From: Mycobacterium pinniadriaticum
GTDB lineage: Bacteria; Actinomycetota; Actinomycetes; Mycobacteriales; Mycobacteriaceae
Length of the DNA: 64,000 bases
Reading direction: 5' to 3'
Assembly (NCBI RefSeq): GCF_026242045.1
Contig: NZ_JAPJDO010000021.1
Location: forward strand, 1 to 64,000
A model generated the notes under the pieces. It saw nothing but the letters and a program-made list of their open reading frames with translations. It had not been told where the DNA came from and did no database searches. The position numbers and the translations under genes were made by a program. The number at the start of each line of letters is the position of its first letter. The first letter of the stretch is position 1. Shown one piece after another: positions 35,187 through 46,691 of the stretch.

Positions 35187-35930
35187 ATGAGTGACGTCAC
35201 GATTCCGGCCGTGGATGGCAGCCTCCGCGGCTACCTCGCCATCCCCGACGGAGATGGGCCGTGGCCTGGCGTCGTGGTCGTGCACGACGTGCTCGGAATG
35301 ACAGCCGACTTGAAGCGGATCACCGACCGCTTTGCCGCCAGCGGTTACCTGGCGATCGCTCCGTCGCTCTATGACGGCCCCAGGCCCAAAATCAAATGCG
35401 TCGTTGGTACCGTCCGCGCGCACTTCACAGGTCGCGGCCTCTCCTACGACAATCTCCTGGCCGCCCGCGAATACCTGATCTCCGACAGTCGATGTACGGG
35501 CCGAGTTGGTTTGGCAGGCTTCTGCATGGGTGCGGGTTTCTGTCTGCAATTGGCCCCTGGCGGGCTATTTGACGCGACGGCGCCCAGCTATGCAATCCTT
35601 CCCAAGGACGCCGACAAACTCGAACAATCATGTCCGGTCGTAGGGAGTTTCGGCGCCAAAGACCCCATCGTTGCCCGCGACACTGCCGACAAGCTTGAGG
35701 CAGTCCTCACCCGCGGCGATGTACCGCACGATATTAAGAAGTACCCCCGTGCCGGCCACAGTTTCATGAATGAACATCCGCTGCCCGCACCAATTCGGTT
35801 GGTGGCCGGCATAGCGGGCATCGCGTACTCCGCGCCGGAAGCAGAAGATGCATGGCAACGCATCCTCGCCTTCTTTGCGGAGCATCTCGCGGCAACCGGC
35901 AAAGATCTCGACTCCCTGGACCGCATCTGA
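35187..35930 (+). CDS. Dienelactone hydrolase family protein
   Basis: A 247-residue alpha/beta hydrolase. The nucleophile elbow is GFCMGAG with Cys instead of Ser, as in true dienelactone hydrolases. The acid and base are in FGAKDPIV and RAGHSFMN. Such enzymes open the lactone ring in chloroaromatic or catechol breakdown, and many homologues have other esterase roles. No catechol dioxygenase is near. It is probably controlled by the divergent TetR protein. Confidence 0.85.
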   Translation: MSDVTIPAVDGSLRGYLAIPDGDGPWPGVVVVHDVLGMTADLKRITDRFAASGYLAIAPSLYDGPRPKIKCVVGTVRAHFTGRGLSYDNLLAAREYLISDSRCTGRVGLAGFCMGAGFCLQLAPGGLFDATAPSYAILPKDADKLEQSCPVVGSFGAKDPIVARDTADKLEAVLTRGDVPHDIKKYPRAGHSFMNEHPLPAPIRLVAGIAGIAYSAPEAEDAWQRILAFFAEHLAATGKDLDSLDRI

Positions 35931-35935
35931 CCGGT

Positions 35936-36835
35936 CTATACGGGAAGCGTTGTGCCGGTTTCCTGTTCAGCGAACTGGACGACCCGGGCAGCGGAGTCGT
36001 AATCGCATGCACCGGGGGAGCGGCCGATCAGGGCTGGCTGGCCACGCAGTCCGAGCCGCGAGCTCGCCCCGACATAGCTTCCCGGCGGTATCGGCTCGCT
36101 GATGCAGTACAGCGTGGGCACCGCACCCTGGTCGATATCGTTGCCCAGCCGATTGGCCAACCCCTGTGCGATCTTGTGCCCGAGGGACATCAACCGCGAA
36201 TCGGAGGTGTGCGAGAGGTTGGACGCGACCCAGCCGGGATGGACCAGGTGGGTCACGGCACCGGAGTCAGCGGCACGCAGGCGGCGGTCGAGGTCCAGGC
36301 CCCACAACATCATTGCGAGCTTGGAGTGTGTGTAGGCCCCCATCGCGGTCCACTTGGCGTGGCGCAGGTGCATGTCGTCGAGCCGCAGTGTCGCCATCCG
36401 GTGGCCGTCGGAGGCGACATTGATGATCTGCGAGCGCACCCGGGCGAACAGCAGATTCGTCAGCGCGAACGGTCCGAGCAGATTGGTGCCCAGCGTCGCT
36501 TCGAACCCGTCGACGGTCTCGCGGCGGTGGTCGATCAGGGCACCGGCGTTGTTGATGAGGATGTCGACGTCGCCGTCGAGCCGGTCGGGGAAGGCGCGGA
36601 CCGAGGCCAGGTCCGCGAGGTCGACTTCGAGCACCTCGGTGGAGCCGCCGATCTCGGCGGCCCGCCGCGCCCCCAGCGAGGTGTTGCGGACGGCCATGAT
36701 GACGTGCGCGCCGGCGTGGGCGAGGGCCCGCGTCGTCCCGAGACCGACACCGTTGGTCGCGCCCGTCACGACGATCCGTTTACCGGTCAGATTGCCGAGC
36801 CGGGTCGGCGCCCACTGCGTCACGTCGGCGAGCAT
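35936..36835 (-). CDS. Short-chain dehydrogenase (retinol-dehydrogenase-like)
   Basis: A 299-residue SDR with VVTGATNGVGLGTTRAL, INNAGAL and YTHSK as catalytic Tyr/Lys. The pattern is typical of the retinol/WW-domain oxidoreductase-like SDRs that are numerous in mycobacteria. The ATG is preferred over a TTG three codons earlier. It converges closely on the dienelactone hydrolase gene (5 bp) and diverges from the SnoaL-like gene. Confidence 0.85.
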   Translation of the reverse strand: MLADVTQWAPTRLGNLTGKRIVVTGATNGVGLGTTRALAHAGAHVIMAVRNTSLGARRAAEIGGSTEVLEVDLADLASVRAFPDRLDGDVDILINNAGALIDHRRETVDGFEATLGTNLLGPFALTNLLFARVRSQIINVASDGHRMATLRLDDMHLRHAKWTAMGAYTHSKLAMMLWGLDLDRRLRAADSGAVTHLVHPGWVASNLSHTSDSRLMSLGHKIAQGLANRLGNDIDQGAVPTLYCISEPIPPGSYVGASSRLGLRGQPALIGRSPGACDYDSAARVVQFAEQETGTTLPV

Positions 36836-36897
36836 AACGGGCAATTCTGGACAAACAAGACCATCTAAGCATTCACTCTGCCATCATCCCTGTTGAT

Positions 36898-37341
36898 ATG
36901 AGCGACAGTGCGCGGGCGATCACGAACCTCATCTACACCTACGCCGAGCTACTCGACGCTGGCGACCTCGATGGGGTCGCCGAGTTGTTCCGGCACGGCC
37001 GCATCTGCGGGGTGGAGAACGGCCCACCCGAGACGGTCTTCGAGGGGCCTGAGCGGGTTCGTCAGATGTATGAGATGGCAACGCGGATCTACTCCGACGG
37101 GACGCCGAAGACCAAGCACAACACCAGCAATGTGCAGCTCTACGTCGACGACGAGGCGGGTACCGCGCGCGGCAAGTCCTACTACTGCGTCACCCAGGCC
37201 ACGGACACCCTGCCCCTGCAGATCATCGTCACCGGCCACTACCACGACACGTTCCATCGGATCGACGGCCACTGGTGGTTTGACGCGCGCACCATGTTCG
37301 TCGACCAGGTCGGCGATGTGAGCCAGCACCTGAAGTTCTGA
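36898..37341 (+). CDS. SnoaL-like (NTF2-fold) protein
   Basis: A 147-residue protein of the SnoaL/NTF2 fold (ITNLIYTYAELLDAGDLDGV at the N-terminus, HWWFDARTMFVD near the end). Members are small isomerases, cyclases, dehydratases or ligand binders, often in steroid and polyketide metabolism. It starts the four-gene operon and ends 4 bp before the sulfotransferase. Confidence 0.8.
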   Translation: MSDSARAITNLIYTYAELLDAGDLDGVAELFRHGRICGVENGPPETVFEGPERVRQMYEMATRIYSDGTPKTKHNTSNVQLYVDDEAGTARGKSYYCVTQATDTLPLQIIVTGHYHDTFHRIDGHWWFDARTMFVDQVGDVSQHLKF

Positions 37342-37345
37342 TCCG

Positions 37346-38521
37346 GTGGCTACCGCAAGCGCTTTCGCGATGTCGGCGATCCTCGCCGACGCGGTCGCCA
37401 AGGAAGGTCTGACCGACTGGGGGCCCGGGGATTTCCGCGAGCCGCTGTCGGTGCTGCTCGACGACTATCCGGGGGCCGGACTCAACGCGATCGGCGAGCA
37501 CATCCTGCGGTCCGGGATCGTGCACAGCCTGCGGGTGCGCCTTCGCGCCGAGGAATGGATCCGCCGCCATCCGGAGATCCTCGACGAGCAGATCGCCGCC
37601 CCGATCGTGATCGTGGGAATGATGCGCAGCGGCACCACCCTGCTGCAGCGTCTGCTCGCCGCCGACACCCGGCTGCACTGCGCGCGCGGCTGGGAGGTGG
37701 TGGAGGCCGCCCCCAAGCTCGATTACGACTTCGCCGGGACCGACCCCCGCATCGCGATCAGTGCGGCGCGGGAGAGCAAGTCCCGCGAGCTGGCGCCGGA
37801 ACTGTTCGCCATTCATCCGATGTACGCGCGGGAGGCGGAGGAAGAGATCGTCTTCCTGGCCGACGCGTTCCTGTCTCATGTTCCCGAGTCCGGGGCATAC
37901 CTACCCAACTACCGATCATGGTTGAACACACAGGATTTCGCGCCGGCATACGACTACCTGCACCGCATGCTGCAATTCCTGCAGTGGCAGAAGCGTCAGC
38001 GCGGGGTCACCGCCGGACGTTGGGTGCTGAAATCGCCGGCCCACCTGGGATACCTCGACGCTCTACGCGCCCGATTCCCCGACGTGCACGTCGTACACAT
38101 GCATCGCGATCCACGCACCACCGTCGCCTCCGGAGCGAGCCTCAACGCGACCCTGCACGCCATGCACGCCGACGAGGTCGACCCGAACCGGGTGGGTGCC
38201 CAGTGGCTCGAACGGATGGGCTGGACCAACGACCGAGCCATGGCCGTGCGGGACAGTTGGACCGACGAGTCGGAACGGATCACCGACATCCATTACCAGG
38301 ACGCCGTCGCCGATCCGATCGGCCAGGTGGGCCGGCTCTACGACGCATTGGGCCTGTCGTTGACAGATGCCACGGTGACCGCGATGACCGACTGGCTGGC
38401 GGCGCGCCCGCGTGAGGTTCCGCGACCACCCTATGGCCTGGCCGCCTACGGTCTCACTGATGCCCAAGTAGAAGAACGATTCGTGTTGTACAACAAACGG
38501 TTTCGAAAGGACACGCCATGA
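37346..38521 (+). CDS. Sulfotransferase family protein
   Basis: A 391-residue protein with the PAPS-binding loop IVGMMRSGTTLL (91-100) and 3'-phosphate segment HMHRDPRTTVAS, as in the mycobacterial Rv3529c-type sulfotransferases. It would move a sulfo group from PAPS to a hydroxyl of a lipid or sterol-like acceptor; the natural acceptor of this subgroup is not known. It overlaps the DUF1214 gene by 4 bp (ATGA). Start is GTG. Confidence 0.85.
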   Translation: MATASAFAMSAILADAVAKEGLTDWGPGDFREPLSVLLDDYPGAGLNAIGEHILRSGIVHSLRVRLRAEEWIRRHPEILDEQIAAPIVIVGMMRSGTTLLQRLLAADTRLHCARGWEVVEAAPKLDYDFAGTDPRIAISAARESKSRELAPELFAIHPMYAREAEEEIVFLADAFLSHVPESGAYLPNYRSWLNTQDFAPAYDYLHRMLQFLQWQKRQRGVTAGRWVLKSPAHLGYLDALRARFPDVHVVHMHRDPRTTVASGASLNATLHAMHADEVDPNRVGAQWLERMGWTNDRAMAVRDSWTDESERITDIHYQDAVADPIGQVGRLYDALGLSLTDATVTAMTDWLAARPREVPRPPYGLAAYGLTDAQVEERFVLYNKRFRKDTP

Positions 38522-39780
38522 TCGCCGATGATGCGGTGGCCACGCCGTCGCAGCACGAGCAGGAACTGGCCGCGCTCGAGCTCACCGAACACCCGACGGT
38601 CAAGCAGGCTTACCGGACCGTCGCGGAAAACTGGTTGAGTCGCGCCAAGGCCTCCGACGCCATGCGTGAACGGTTCGACGACGCGTTCGCCGAGGTGATG
38701 TTCTCTGCGGCGGTGTGGTCGTCCAACCAGGACAAGCTGCGCCCCAAGGTCAGCTGCATCACCCGGCTGGCCCACCCGGTTGCCGACCGCCAGATCCCCG
38801 GATCACGTTGGGGCATAGACAATCCCGATACCGTCTACCGAGTTATTCCGATCTCGGGCGACGAGCGCTACGAGATACGCGGCCGCGTCGGTCAGCACCG
38901 CATGACGGAGAACTACTTCACGCTCTGGGATGCCAACATGGGCACCGTGGCCGTGCTCAACGGGCGGACCATGGACGTCGACGGCGACGGCAGTTACACC
39001 ATCACGGTGGATTCCGAACCCGCCGGAGGGCGGCCCAACCATGTGCAGACGACGCCGGAGGCACACGAGTTCTACATCCGCGACGTCCTTTTGGATTGGG
39101 AGCACGACGATCCCAACCACATCGCGGTGGAGCGGCTGGGTGCGCCGCCGGCCACCGCCGCCCGCACCCTAGACGAGCAAGCCGAGGCCACCGCGGACAT
39201 GATGGCCTACTTCGCCAACTTCACCGGCAAGCTCAGTCACGGCATCTACAAGATGCCGGCCAACCACTTCAACCTGGCCTGGTCTGCCGACAAAATCGGC
39301 GCGATGAAGAATCAGGTGTACGTCATGGGCCGGTTCGATCTCGGCCCCGACGAGACGTTCGTCGTCGACGTCAAGGACGGCGGCGCCGAGTACTTCACCG
39401 TGCCGTTGAGCAATATTTGGGGTACCACGCTCGACATCGTGGACCGCACCGGGAGTCTGAACAAGGCGCAGTCGGTACCCAACGCCGACGGCAGCTACAC
39501 CTATGTGATCTCTCCCGTCGATCCCGGGGTGGCGAACTGGATCGACTCCGCCGGCCTGTCCGAGGGCATCCTGACGCTGCGGATGGCCGAGTTCGACGAG
39601 GGCGGACCCCGCCCGGATCTCGGCGCGCACGGCCGGGTGGTGCCGCTGGACAAGCTCGACGCCGAGGTGCCCGACATTCCCCGGATGACCCCGCAGCAGC
39701 GGGCCGAACAGCTGGCCGAGCGCCGCCGCGCCTACCTGCGCCGGCTGCCCGAAGGCACCCCGAACGAGAGGACCAACTGA
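38518..39780 (+). CDS. DUF1214 protein
   Basis: A 420-residue protein of the DUF1214 family. The family segment is visible in the C-terminal half (AEYFTVPLSNIWGTTLDIVDRTGSLN split over the conserved strands, and YVISPVDPG). Function is not established. In M. tuberculosis a DUF1214 gene, a sulfotransferase and an SDR also sit together (Rv3529c-Rv3531c). That points to a conserved three-protein pathway. There is no signal peptide. Confidence 0.75.
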   Translation: MIADDAVATPSQHEQELAALELTEHPTVKQAYRTVAENWLSRAKASDAMRERFDDAFAEVMFSAAVWSSNQDKLRPKVSCITRLAHPVADRQIPGSRWGIDNPDTVYRVIPISGDERYEIRGRVGQHRMTENYFTLWDANMGTVAVLNGRTMDVDGDGSYTITVDSEPAGGRPNHVQTTPEAHEFYIRDVLLDWEHDDPNHIAVERLGAPPATAARTLDEQAEATADMMAYFANFTGKLSHGIYKMPANHFNLAWSADKIGAMKNQVYVMGRFDLGPDETFVVDVKDGGAEYFTVPLSNIWGTTLDIVDRTGSLNKAQSVPNADGSYTYVISPVDPGVANWIDSAGLSEGILTLRMAEFDEGGPRPDLGAHGRVVPLDKLDAEVPDIPRMTPQQRAEQLAERRRAYLRRLPEGTPNERTN

Positions 39781-39781
39781 G

Positions 39782-40612
39782 GTGGGTTGCTGGCTGGTTA
39801 CCGGATGCTCTACCGGCATCGGGCGCGAGATCGCCCGGGCGGCATTGGAATCCGGGAAGAATGTGGTGGTGACGGCCCGGCGGATCGAGTCGGTGCAGGA
39901 TCTGGCCGACGAGTTCGGCGACCGTGCCCTTGCCATTGCGCTGGACGTCACCGACAAGGACCTGATCGCCGACGCGGTGGCCGCTGCCGACGCCACGTTC
40001 GGCGGGGTGGACGTATTGGTCAACAACGCCGGCAACGGGTACTTGTCGGCCGTCGAGGAAGGTGAGGACGCGAAGGTCCGACTCTTGTTCGATACCAACT
40101 ACTTCGGTGTCGTCGACACCATCAAAGCGGTGCTGCCCTCGATGCGGGAACGTGGGGCCGGGCACATCATCAACATCTCGTCGATGACGGGACTGGTGGC
40201 CAACCCGCCCAACGCGTACTACTCGTCGACCAAATTCGCGCTCGAAGCACTCACCGAGGCGCTTGCCCAGGAGGTCAAACCACTGGGGATCAAGGTGACG
40301 GCCATCGAGCCCGGCGCCTTCCGCACCGATTGGGCCAAACGGTCGATGTGGGAATCGTCCACGCCGATCGGCGATTACGACGAAGGCGTCGGCACCCGTA
40401 AAGCGTTGATCAAGGATTTCGCCGACCACCTGCCCGGGGATCCCCGCAAGGTCGCCGAGGCAGTGGTGATGGTTGCGGGCCTCGACGAGCCGCCACTGCG
40501 CCTGTTGCTCGGCCGCGACGTGCTCAAGGCGGTCCGGGACAAGATCGCCGCCCTGTCGGCGTCGATCGACCAGTGGGAAGCCGTCACCAAGGACGTGAAC
40601 TTTCCCAGCTGA
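39782..40612 (+). CDS. Short-chain dehydrogenase/reductase
   Basis: A 276-residue classical SDR with LVTGCSTGIGREIA, LVNNAGNG, NISSMTG and YYSSTK. It is the last gene of the operon and starts with GTG one base after the DUF1214 stop. It most resembles oxidoreductases acting on lipophilic alcohols or ketones; the substrate presumably is that of the sulfotransferase. Confidence 0.88.
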   Translation: MGCWLVTGCSTGIGREIARAALESGKNVVVTARRIESVQDLADEFGDRALAIALDVTDKDLIADAVAAADATFGGVDVLVNNAGNGYLSAVEEGEDAKVRLLFDTNYFGVVDTIKAVLPSMRERGAGHIINISSMTGLVANPPNAYYSSTKFALEALTEALAQEVKPLGIKVTAIEPGAFRTDWAKRSMWESSTPIGDYDEGVGTRKALIKDFADHLPGDPRKVAEAVVMVAGLDEPPLRLLLGRDVLKAVRDKIAALSASIDQWEAVTKDVNFPS

Positions 40613-40628
40613 CTATCGCCCAAACCGA

Positions 40629-40646
40629 CGCTTCGCAGCAGAAGCG
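40629..40646. terminator. Short hairpin between convergent operons
   Basis: CGCTTC, a 6-base loop, GAAGCG. It sits 17 bp after the SDR stop and 33 bp before the stop of the convergent LysR gene. The stem is short, so this is a weak terminator candidate. Confidence 0.35.
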
Positions 40647-40679
40647 CGAGTAGATCGCGACATTTCGTCGATCTCGGTG

Positions 40680-41624
40680 TCAACTCCAGAGCGTCACATG
40701 AACTTTGGGACGGAACCTGGTGACACCCACCCCGGTACCCCGGATCATCGCTTGCGTGCAGCGCGGGGTGGTGATGAAGTTCAGCAGTTCGGTGACGGCG
40801 GGCTGACGCGCGGTGGCCGGCAACGTCGACCCGCACCATTCACCGGAGAGCTGCAGACCCGGTCCCTTCACGTGGACCAGCCGGCCTGCGGAGAGGTCCT
40901 TGCCGACGGCGAAGCCGACCGCCAGTGACACCCCGCCCACCCGCTGGACCTCCTCGAGGGCAGCGGCGTCGCTCTGGAAGATCCGCTGATTCGCCTCGGG
41001 AATCGCCAGAGATCTTAGGAGGGAGGCGATTTCGCCGTCCACGCCGCCGGCCGACGGGCCCAGCATCCAGTGCTGCTCACGCAGCAGCGCCGGCGTCGGA
41101 GTACCGGTCACCAGCGGACTGCCCGGCGAGGCCACCGTGATGATCTGGTATTTCAGGAATGGCCGCACGGTACTCGCGGCGGCCGCCGGTCCCAGCGCGA
41201 TGTCGACGGCCCGGGATTCGATCAGGCCGGGGAACCGGCTCGTGGGATGCACGCTCAGCTCGACCGACAGGTCGTCGGCTCGTGACGAGAACAGTTCGAT
41301 GAGGCCCGGAGCGGCGTGCTCGGCGAAGGCGCTCGATGCGGCGATGCGCAGCAGCCGACGGCCGTGCGCGGCCTCGGTCACCTCGATCGCGGTCTGCTGC
41401 TGCAGGCCGAGGATCTCGATGGCCCGGCTGGCCAGCCGGAGTCCGCCCGGAGTGAAGGCCAGCCCCGCCGCGGTCCGGCTGAACAACGGGTCGTCGAGTT
41501 CCTTGCGTAGCTGGGCCACGTGCATCGAGATGCCGGCGTCGGAAACGCCCAATTCCTCGGCGGCAGCATGCACGGAGCCCAGCCGCACGACGGCCGAGAA
41601 GGCCCGAAGTTGCGCCGGTGTCAC
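40680..41624 (-). CDS. LysR-family regulator of the CO dehydrogenase cluster
   Basis: A 314-residue LysR-type regulator with the N-terminal helix-turn-helix LGSVHAAAEELGVSDAGISM and a two-lobed effector domain. It is divergent from the CO dehydrogenase cluster, with 23 bp between start codons, and corresponds to Rv0377. LysR proteins usually control the divergent genes with a small-molecule signal. The effector is unknown. Start is GTG. Confidence 0.85.
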   Translation of the reverse strand: MTPAQLRAFSAVVRLGSVHAAAEELGVSDAGISMHVAQLRKELDDPLFSRTAAGLAFTPGGLRLASRAIEILGLQQQTAIEVTEAAHGRRLLRIAASSAFAEHAAPGLIELFSSRADDLSVELSVHPTSRFPGLIESRAVDIALGPAAAASTVRPFLKYQIITVASPGSPLVTGTPTPALLREQHWMLGPSAGGVDGEIASLLRSLAIPEANQRIFQSDAAALEEVQRVGGVSLAVGFAVGKDLSAGRLVHVKGPGLQLSGEWCGSTLPATARQPAVTELLNFITTPRCTQAMIRGTGVGVTRFRPKVHVTLWS

Positions 41625-41647
41625 GAAATCAGCCTACGTTTGAAGTC

Positions 41648-42820
41648 GTGCAGGACGTTCTCGCGGAACTGGCGGCGATCTGGCGGACCGGCGACACCGC
41701 CGGCCTCGGCACAGTCGTGCGCACCTTTCGATCGGCGCCGCGCCAGCCGGGCGCGGCCATGGTCGTCGCCCCCGACGGCGCGGTCAGCGGCTCGGTGTCG
41801 GGCGGATGTGTCGAGGGCGCGGTGTACGAGTCGGCCACCGAGGTCGTGGCCACCGGGGTACCCCGCCTGGAGCGCTACGGAGTCAGCGACGACGACGCCT
41901 TCGCCGTCGGCTTGACCTGCGGTGGCATCCTCGACATTTTCGTCGAGCCGGTCTCGCAGCGCAGTTTCCCGCATCTCGACCGGGTCGTCGAGGCGATCGC
42001 CACGCACCGGCCGATCGCGGTCGCCACCGTCATCGCCCATCCTGAGCCGGAATGGCTGGGGCGCCGGCTGGTGATCAGCCCCGACAACACCGCGGGGGGC
42101 CTCGGATCGGACCGTGCCGATGCGGCGGTCACCGACGACGCCCGCGGTCTGCTGGCCGCCGGTCGCAGCGAGGTTCTGACCTACGGTCCGGACGGGCAGC
42201 GCCGCGGTGAGGGCATGGAGGTGTTCGTCGCCAGCCATGCGCCGCGCCCCCGGATGCTGGTGTTCGGGGCCATCGACTTCGCCGCCGCGGTCGCCCAGCA
42301 GGGCTCGTTCCTCGGCTACCGGGTCACCGTGTGCGACGCCCGGGCGGTGTTCGCGACCCCGGCGCGGTTCCCGACCGCCGACGAGGTGGTCGTCGAGTGG
42401 CCGCATCGCTATCTGGCCGCGCAGGCCGAGGCCGGAGCCCTCGACGCCCGCACGGCCATCTGCGTGCTCACCCACGACGCCAAGTTCGACGTGCCGCTGC
42501 TGGAGGTGGCCCTGCGGCTGGAGGTCGGCTACGTCGGTGCGATGGGATCCCGGCGCACCCACGACGACCGGCTGGCCCGGTTGCGTGAGGCGGGGCTCGG
42601 CGAGGCTGAGTTGAGCAAACTCGCCAGCCCGATCGGGCTGGACCTGGGGGCGCGAACTCCGGAGGAAACGGCGGTCTCGATCGCCGCCGAGATCGTCGCC
42701 CGGCGATGGGGTGGCGGCGGGCGTCCCCTGTCGGCACTCGACGGTCGGATTCACCACGACGACGACGACGGTAGCCCGTCGCTGTCAGGGGAGTTAAGCG
42801 ATCACTTAAGTCGCTCTTGA
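41648..42820 (+). CDS. XdhC-family molybdoenzyme maturation factor
   Basis: A 390-residue XdhC/CoxF-like protein (Rv0376c type) with an N-terminal XdhC domain (SGSVSGGCVEGAVY, GLTCGGILDIFVEP) and a C-terminal Rossmann domain (VGAMGSRRTHDDR). XdhC proteins hold and sulfurate the molybdenum cofactor before handing it to the large subunit. It begins the cluster, overlapping nothing upstream once GTG 41648 is used; a GTG at 41618 would overlap the LysR start. An Asp/His tail (HHDDDDG) near the end may bind metal. Confidence 0.85.
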   Translation: MQDVLAELAAIWRTGDTAGLGTVVRTFRSAPRQPGAAMVVAPDGAVSGSVSGGCVEGAVYESATEVVATGVPRLERYGVSDDDAFAVGLTCGGILDIFVEPVSQRSFPHLDRVVEAIATHRPIAVATVIAHPEPEWLGRRLVISPDNTAGGLGSDRADAAVTDDARGLLAAGRSEVLTYGPDGQRRGEGMEVFVASHAPRPRMLVFGAIDFAAAVAQQGSFLGYRVTVCDARAVFATPARFPTADEVVVEWPHRYLAAQAEAGALDARTAICVLTHDAKFDVPLLEVALRLEVGYVGAMGSRRTHDDRLARLREAGLGEAELSKLASPIGLDLGARTPEETAVSIAAEIVARRWGGGGRPLSALDGRIHHDDDDGSPSLSGELSDHLSRS

Positions 42821-42879
42821 CGGCCGTGAAACACCAGGCTGACACTGGGGTCCCCTTCGGCGGACGTGAGGTCGGTCAC

Positions 42880-43770
42880 ATGCAAGTTCCGGGTCCCTTC
42901 GAATATGAACGCGCCACCAGCGTCGATCATGCTGTCGGACTGTTGGACCGCCTGGGCGAGGGCGCGTTCGTCGTCGCCGGCGGTCACAGCCTGCTGCCGA
43001 TGATGAAACTGCGCATCGCCAACCCCGAATATCTGATCGACATCAACGACCTGGCCGGCGAGCTCGGCTACCTCACCGTCGAACCGACCCTGGCCCGGCT
43101 GGGGGCGATGACGCGGCACCGTGACGTGCTCGAGTCCACCCCGTTGATGGAGGTCTGTCCGATCTTCGCCGACGCCGAACGGGTCATCGCCGACCCGGTG
43201 GTGCGCAATCGCGGCACCGTCGGCGGGTCGCTGTGCCAGGCCGATCCGGCCGAGGATCTGTCCACCGTCTGCGAGATCCTCGACGCGGTGATCGTGGCCC
43301 GCGGACCGTTCGGCCAGCGGGAGATCGGCATCGACGATTTCATCCTCGGGCCCTACGAAACCTCGCTGGCCCACAACGAGATCCTCACCGAGGTGCGGAT
43401 ACCGTTGCGCCACAACACCTCCAGCGCCTATGCCAAGGTCGAGCGCCGGGTGGGGGACTGGGCGGTGACTGCGGCGGGGGCCGCGGTGACGCTCGACGGC
43501 GACGAGATCGCCGCCGCCCGGATCGGGTTGACCGCGGTCAACGCCGACGCCGAGGGCCTGGTCACGGTGGGCGAGGCGCTGATCGGGGCGCCACCAACCG
43601 AGGAGACGTTCGCGCGGGCCGGCCAGTTGGCCGCCCAGGCCTGCGAGCCCACCACCGATCAGCGTGGCACCGCCGACTACAAGAGGCACCTGGCTTCCGA
43701 ACTCACCATCGCGACCCTGCGCACCTCGGTGGAGCGGGTCCGGGCCATCCCGGCACTGAGGGGGAATTGA
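42880..43770 (+). CDS. coxM: CO dehydrogenase, medium (FAD) subunit
   Basis: A 296-residue FAD subunit. FAD motifs AGGHSLLP (33-40) and RNRGTVGGSLCQ (109-120) are intact. In the CoxMSL complex it passes electrons from the iron-sulfur subunit to the respiratory chain. Gene order M-S-L is that of genuine form I CO dehydrogenases. The ATG used gives the family N-terminus (MQVPGPFEYERA); a frame overlapping xdhC is longer without similarity. Confidence 0.92.
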   Translation: MQVPGPFEYERATSVDHAVGLLDRLGEGAFVVAGGHSLLPMMKLRIANPEYLIDINDLAGELGYLTVEPTLARLGAMTRHRDVLESTPLMEVCPIFADAERVIADPVVRNRGTVGGSLCQADPAEDLSTVCEILDAVIVARGPFGQREIGIDDFILGPYETSLAHNEILTEVRIPLRHNTSSAYAKVERRVGDWAVTAAGAAVTLDGDEIAAARIGLTAVNADAEGLVTVGEALIGAPPTEETFARAGQLAAQACEPTTDQRGTADYKRHLASELTIATLRTSVERVRAIPALRGN

Positions 43771-44242
43771 TGCACGTCACCATGACCGTCAACGGCGAGC
43801 AGGTCGACGCCGAGATCGAACCCCGGATGCTGCTGGTGCACTTCCTGCGCGATCAGCTGCTCCTCACCGGAACCCATTGGGGCTGCGACACATCCAACTG
43901 CGGAACCTGTGTGGTCGCCGTCGACGGTGAGCCGGTGAAGTCCTGCACGATGCTGGCCGCGATGGCCTCCGGCCACGATATCCGCACCGTCGAGGGCCTG
44001 GCCGACGGTGCCACGCTGGATCCGGTGCAGGAGGGTTTCATGCAGTGCCACGGCCTGCAGTGCGGGTTCTGCACCCCCGGCATGATGATCACCGCGAGAG
44101 CCCTGCTGGACCGCAACCCGGACCCGTCCGAGGAGGAGATCCGCGAGGCCATCTCCGGCCAGATCTGCCGCTGCACCGGCTATACGACGATCGTCCGCTC
44201 GATCCAATGGGCGGCGGCCCACGCGACTGAGGGGGTGGAGGC

Positions 44243-44246
<4 letters not shown>
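43770..44246 (+). CDS. coxS: CO dehydrogenase, small (2Fe-2S) subunit
   Basis: A 158-residue protein with two [2Fe-2S] clusters. The plant-ferredoxin type cluster uses Cys39, 44, 47 and 59 (CDTSNCGTC). The second uses Cys98, 101, 133 and 135 (CGFC, CRC). It carries electrons from CoxL to CoxM. Its ATG shares one base with the coxM stop, and its end overlaps coxL by 4 bp. Confidence 0.95.
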
Positions 44247-46633
<2,387 letters not shown>

Positions 46634-46691
46634 GCGCGGTGACGATGCACAGCGAGGAACGAGCGATGAGGAGGAGCGCGCCATCGATATA

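Noticed and set aside
43233..43769. Upstream in-frame extension of coxS inside coxM
   Set aside because: CoxS homologues begin at the ATG at 43770; the extension is the antisymmetric reading of coxM.
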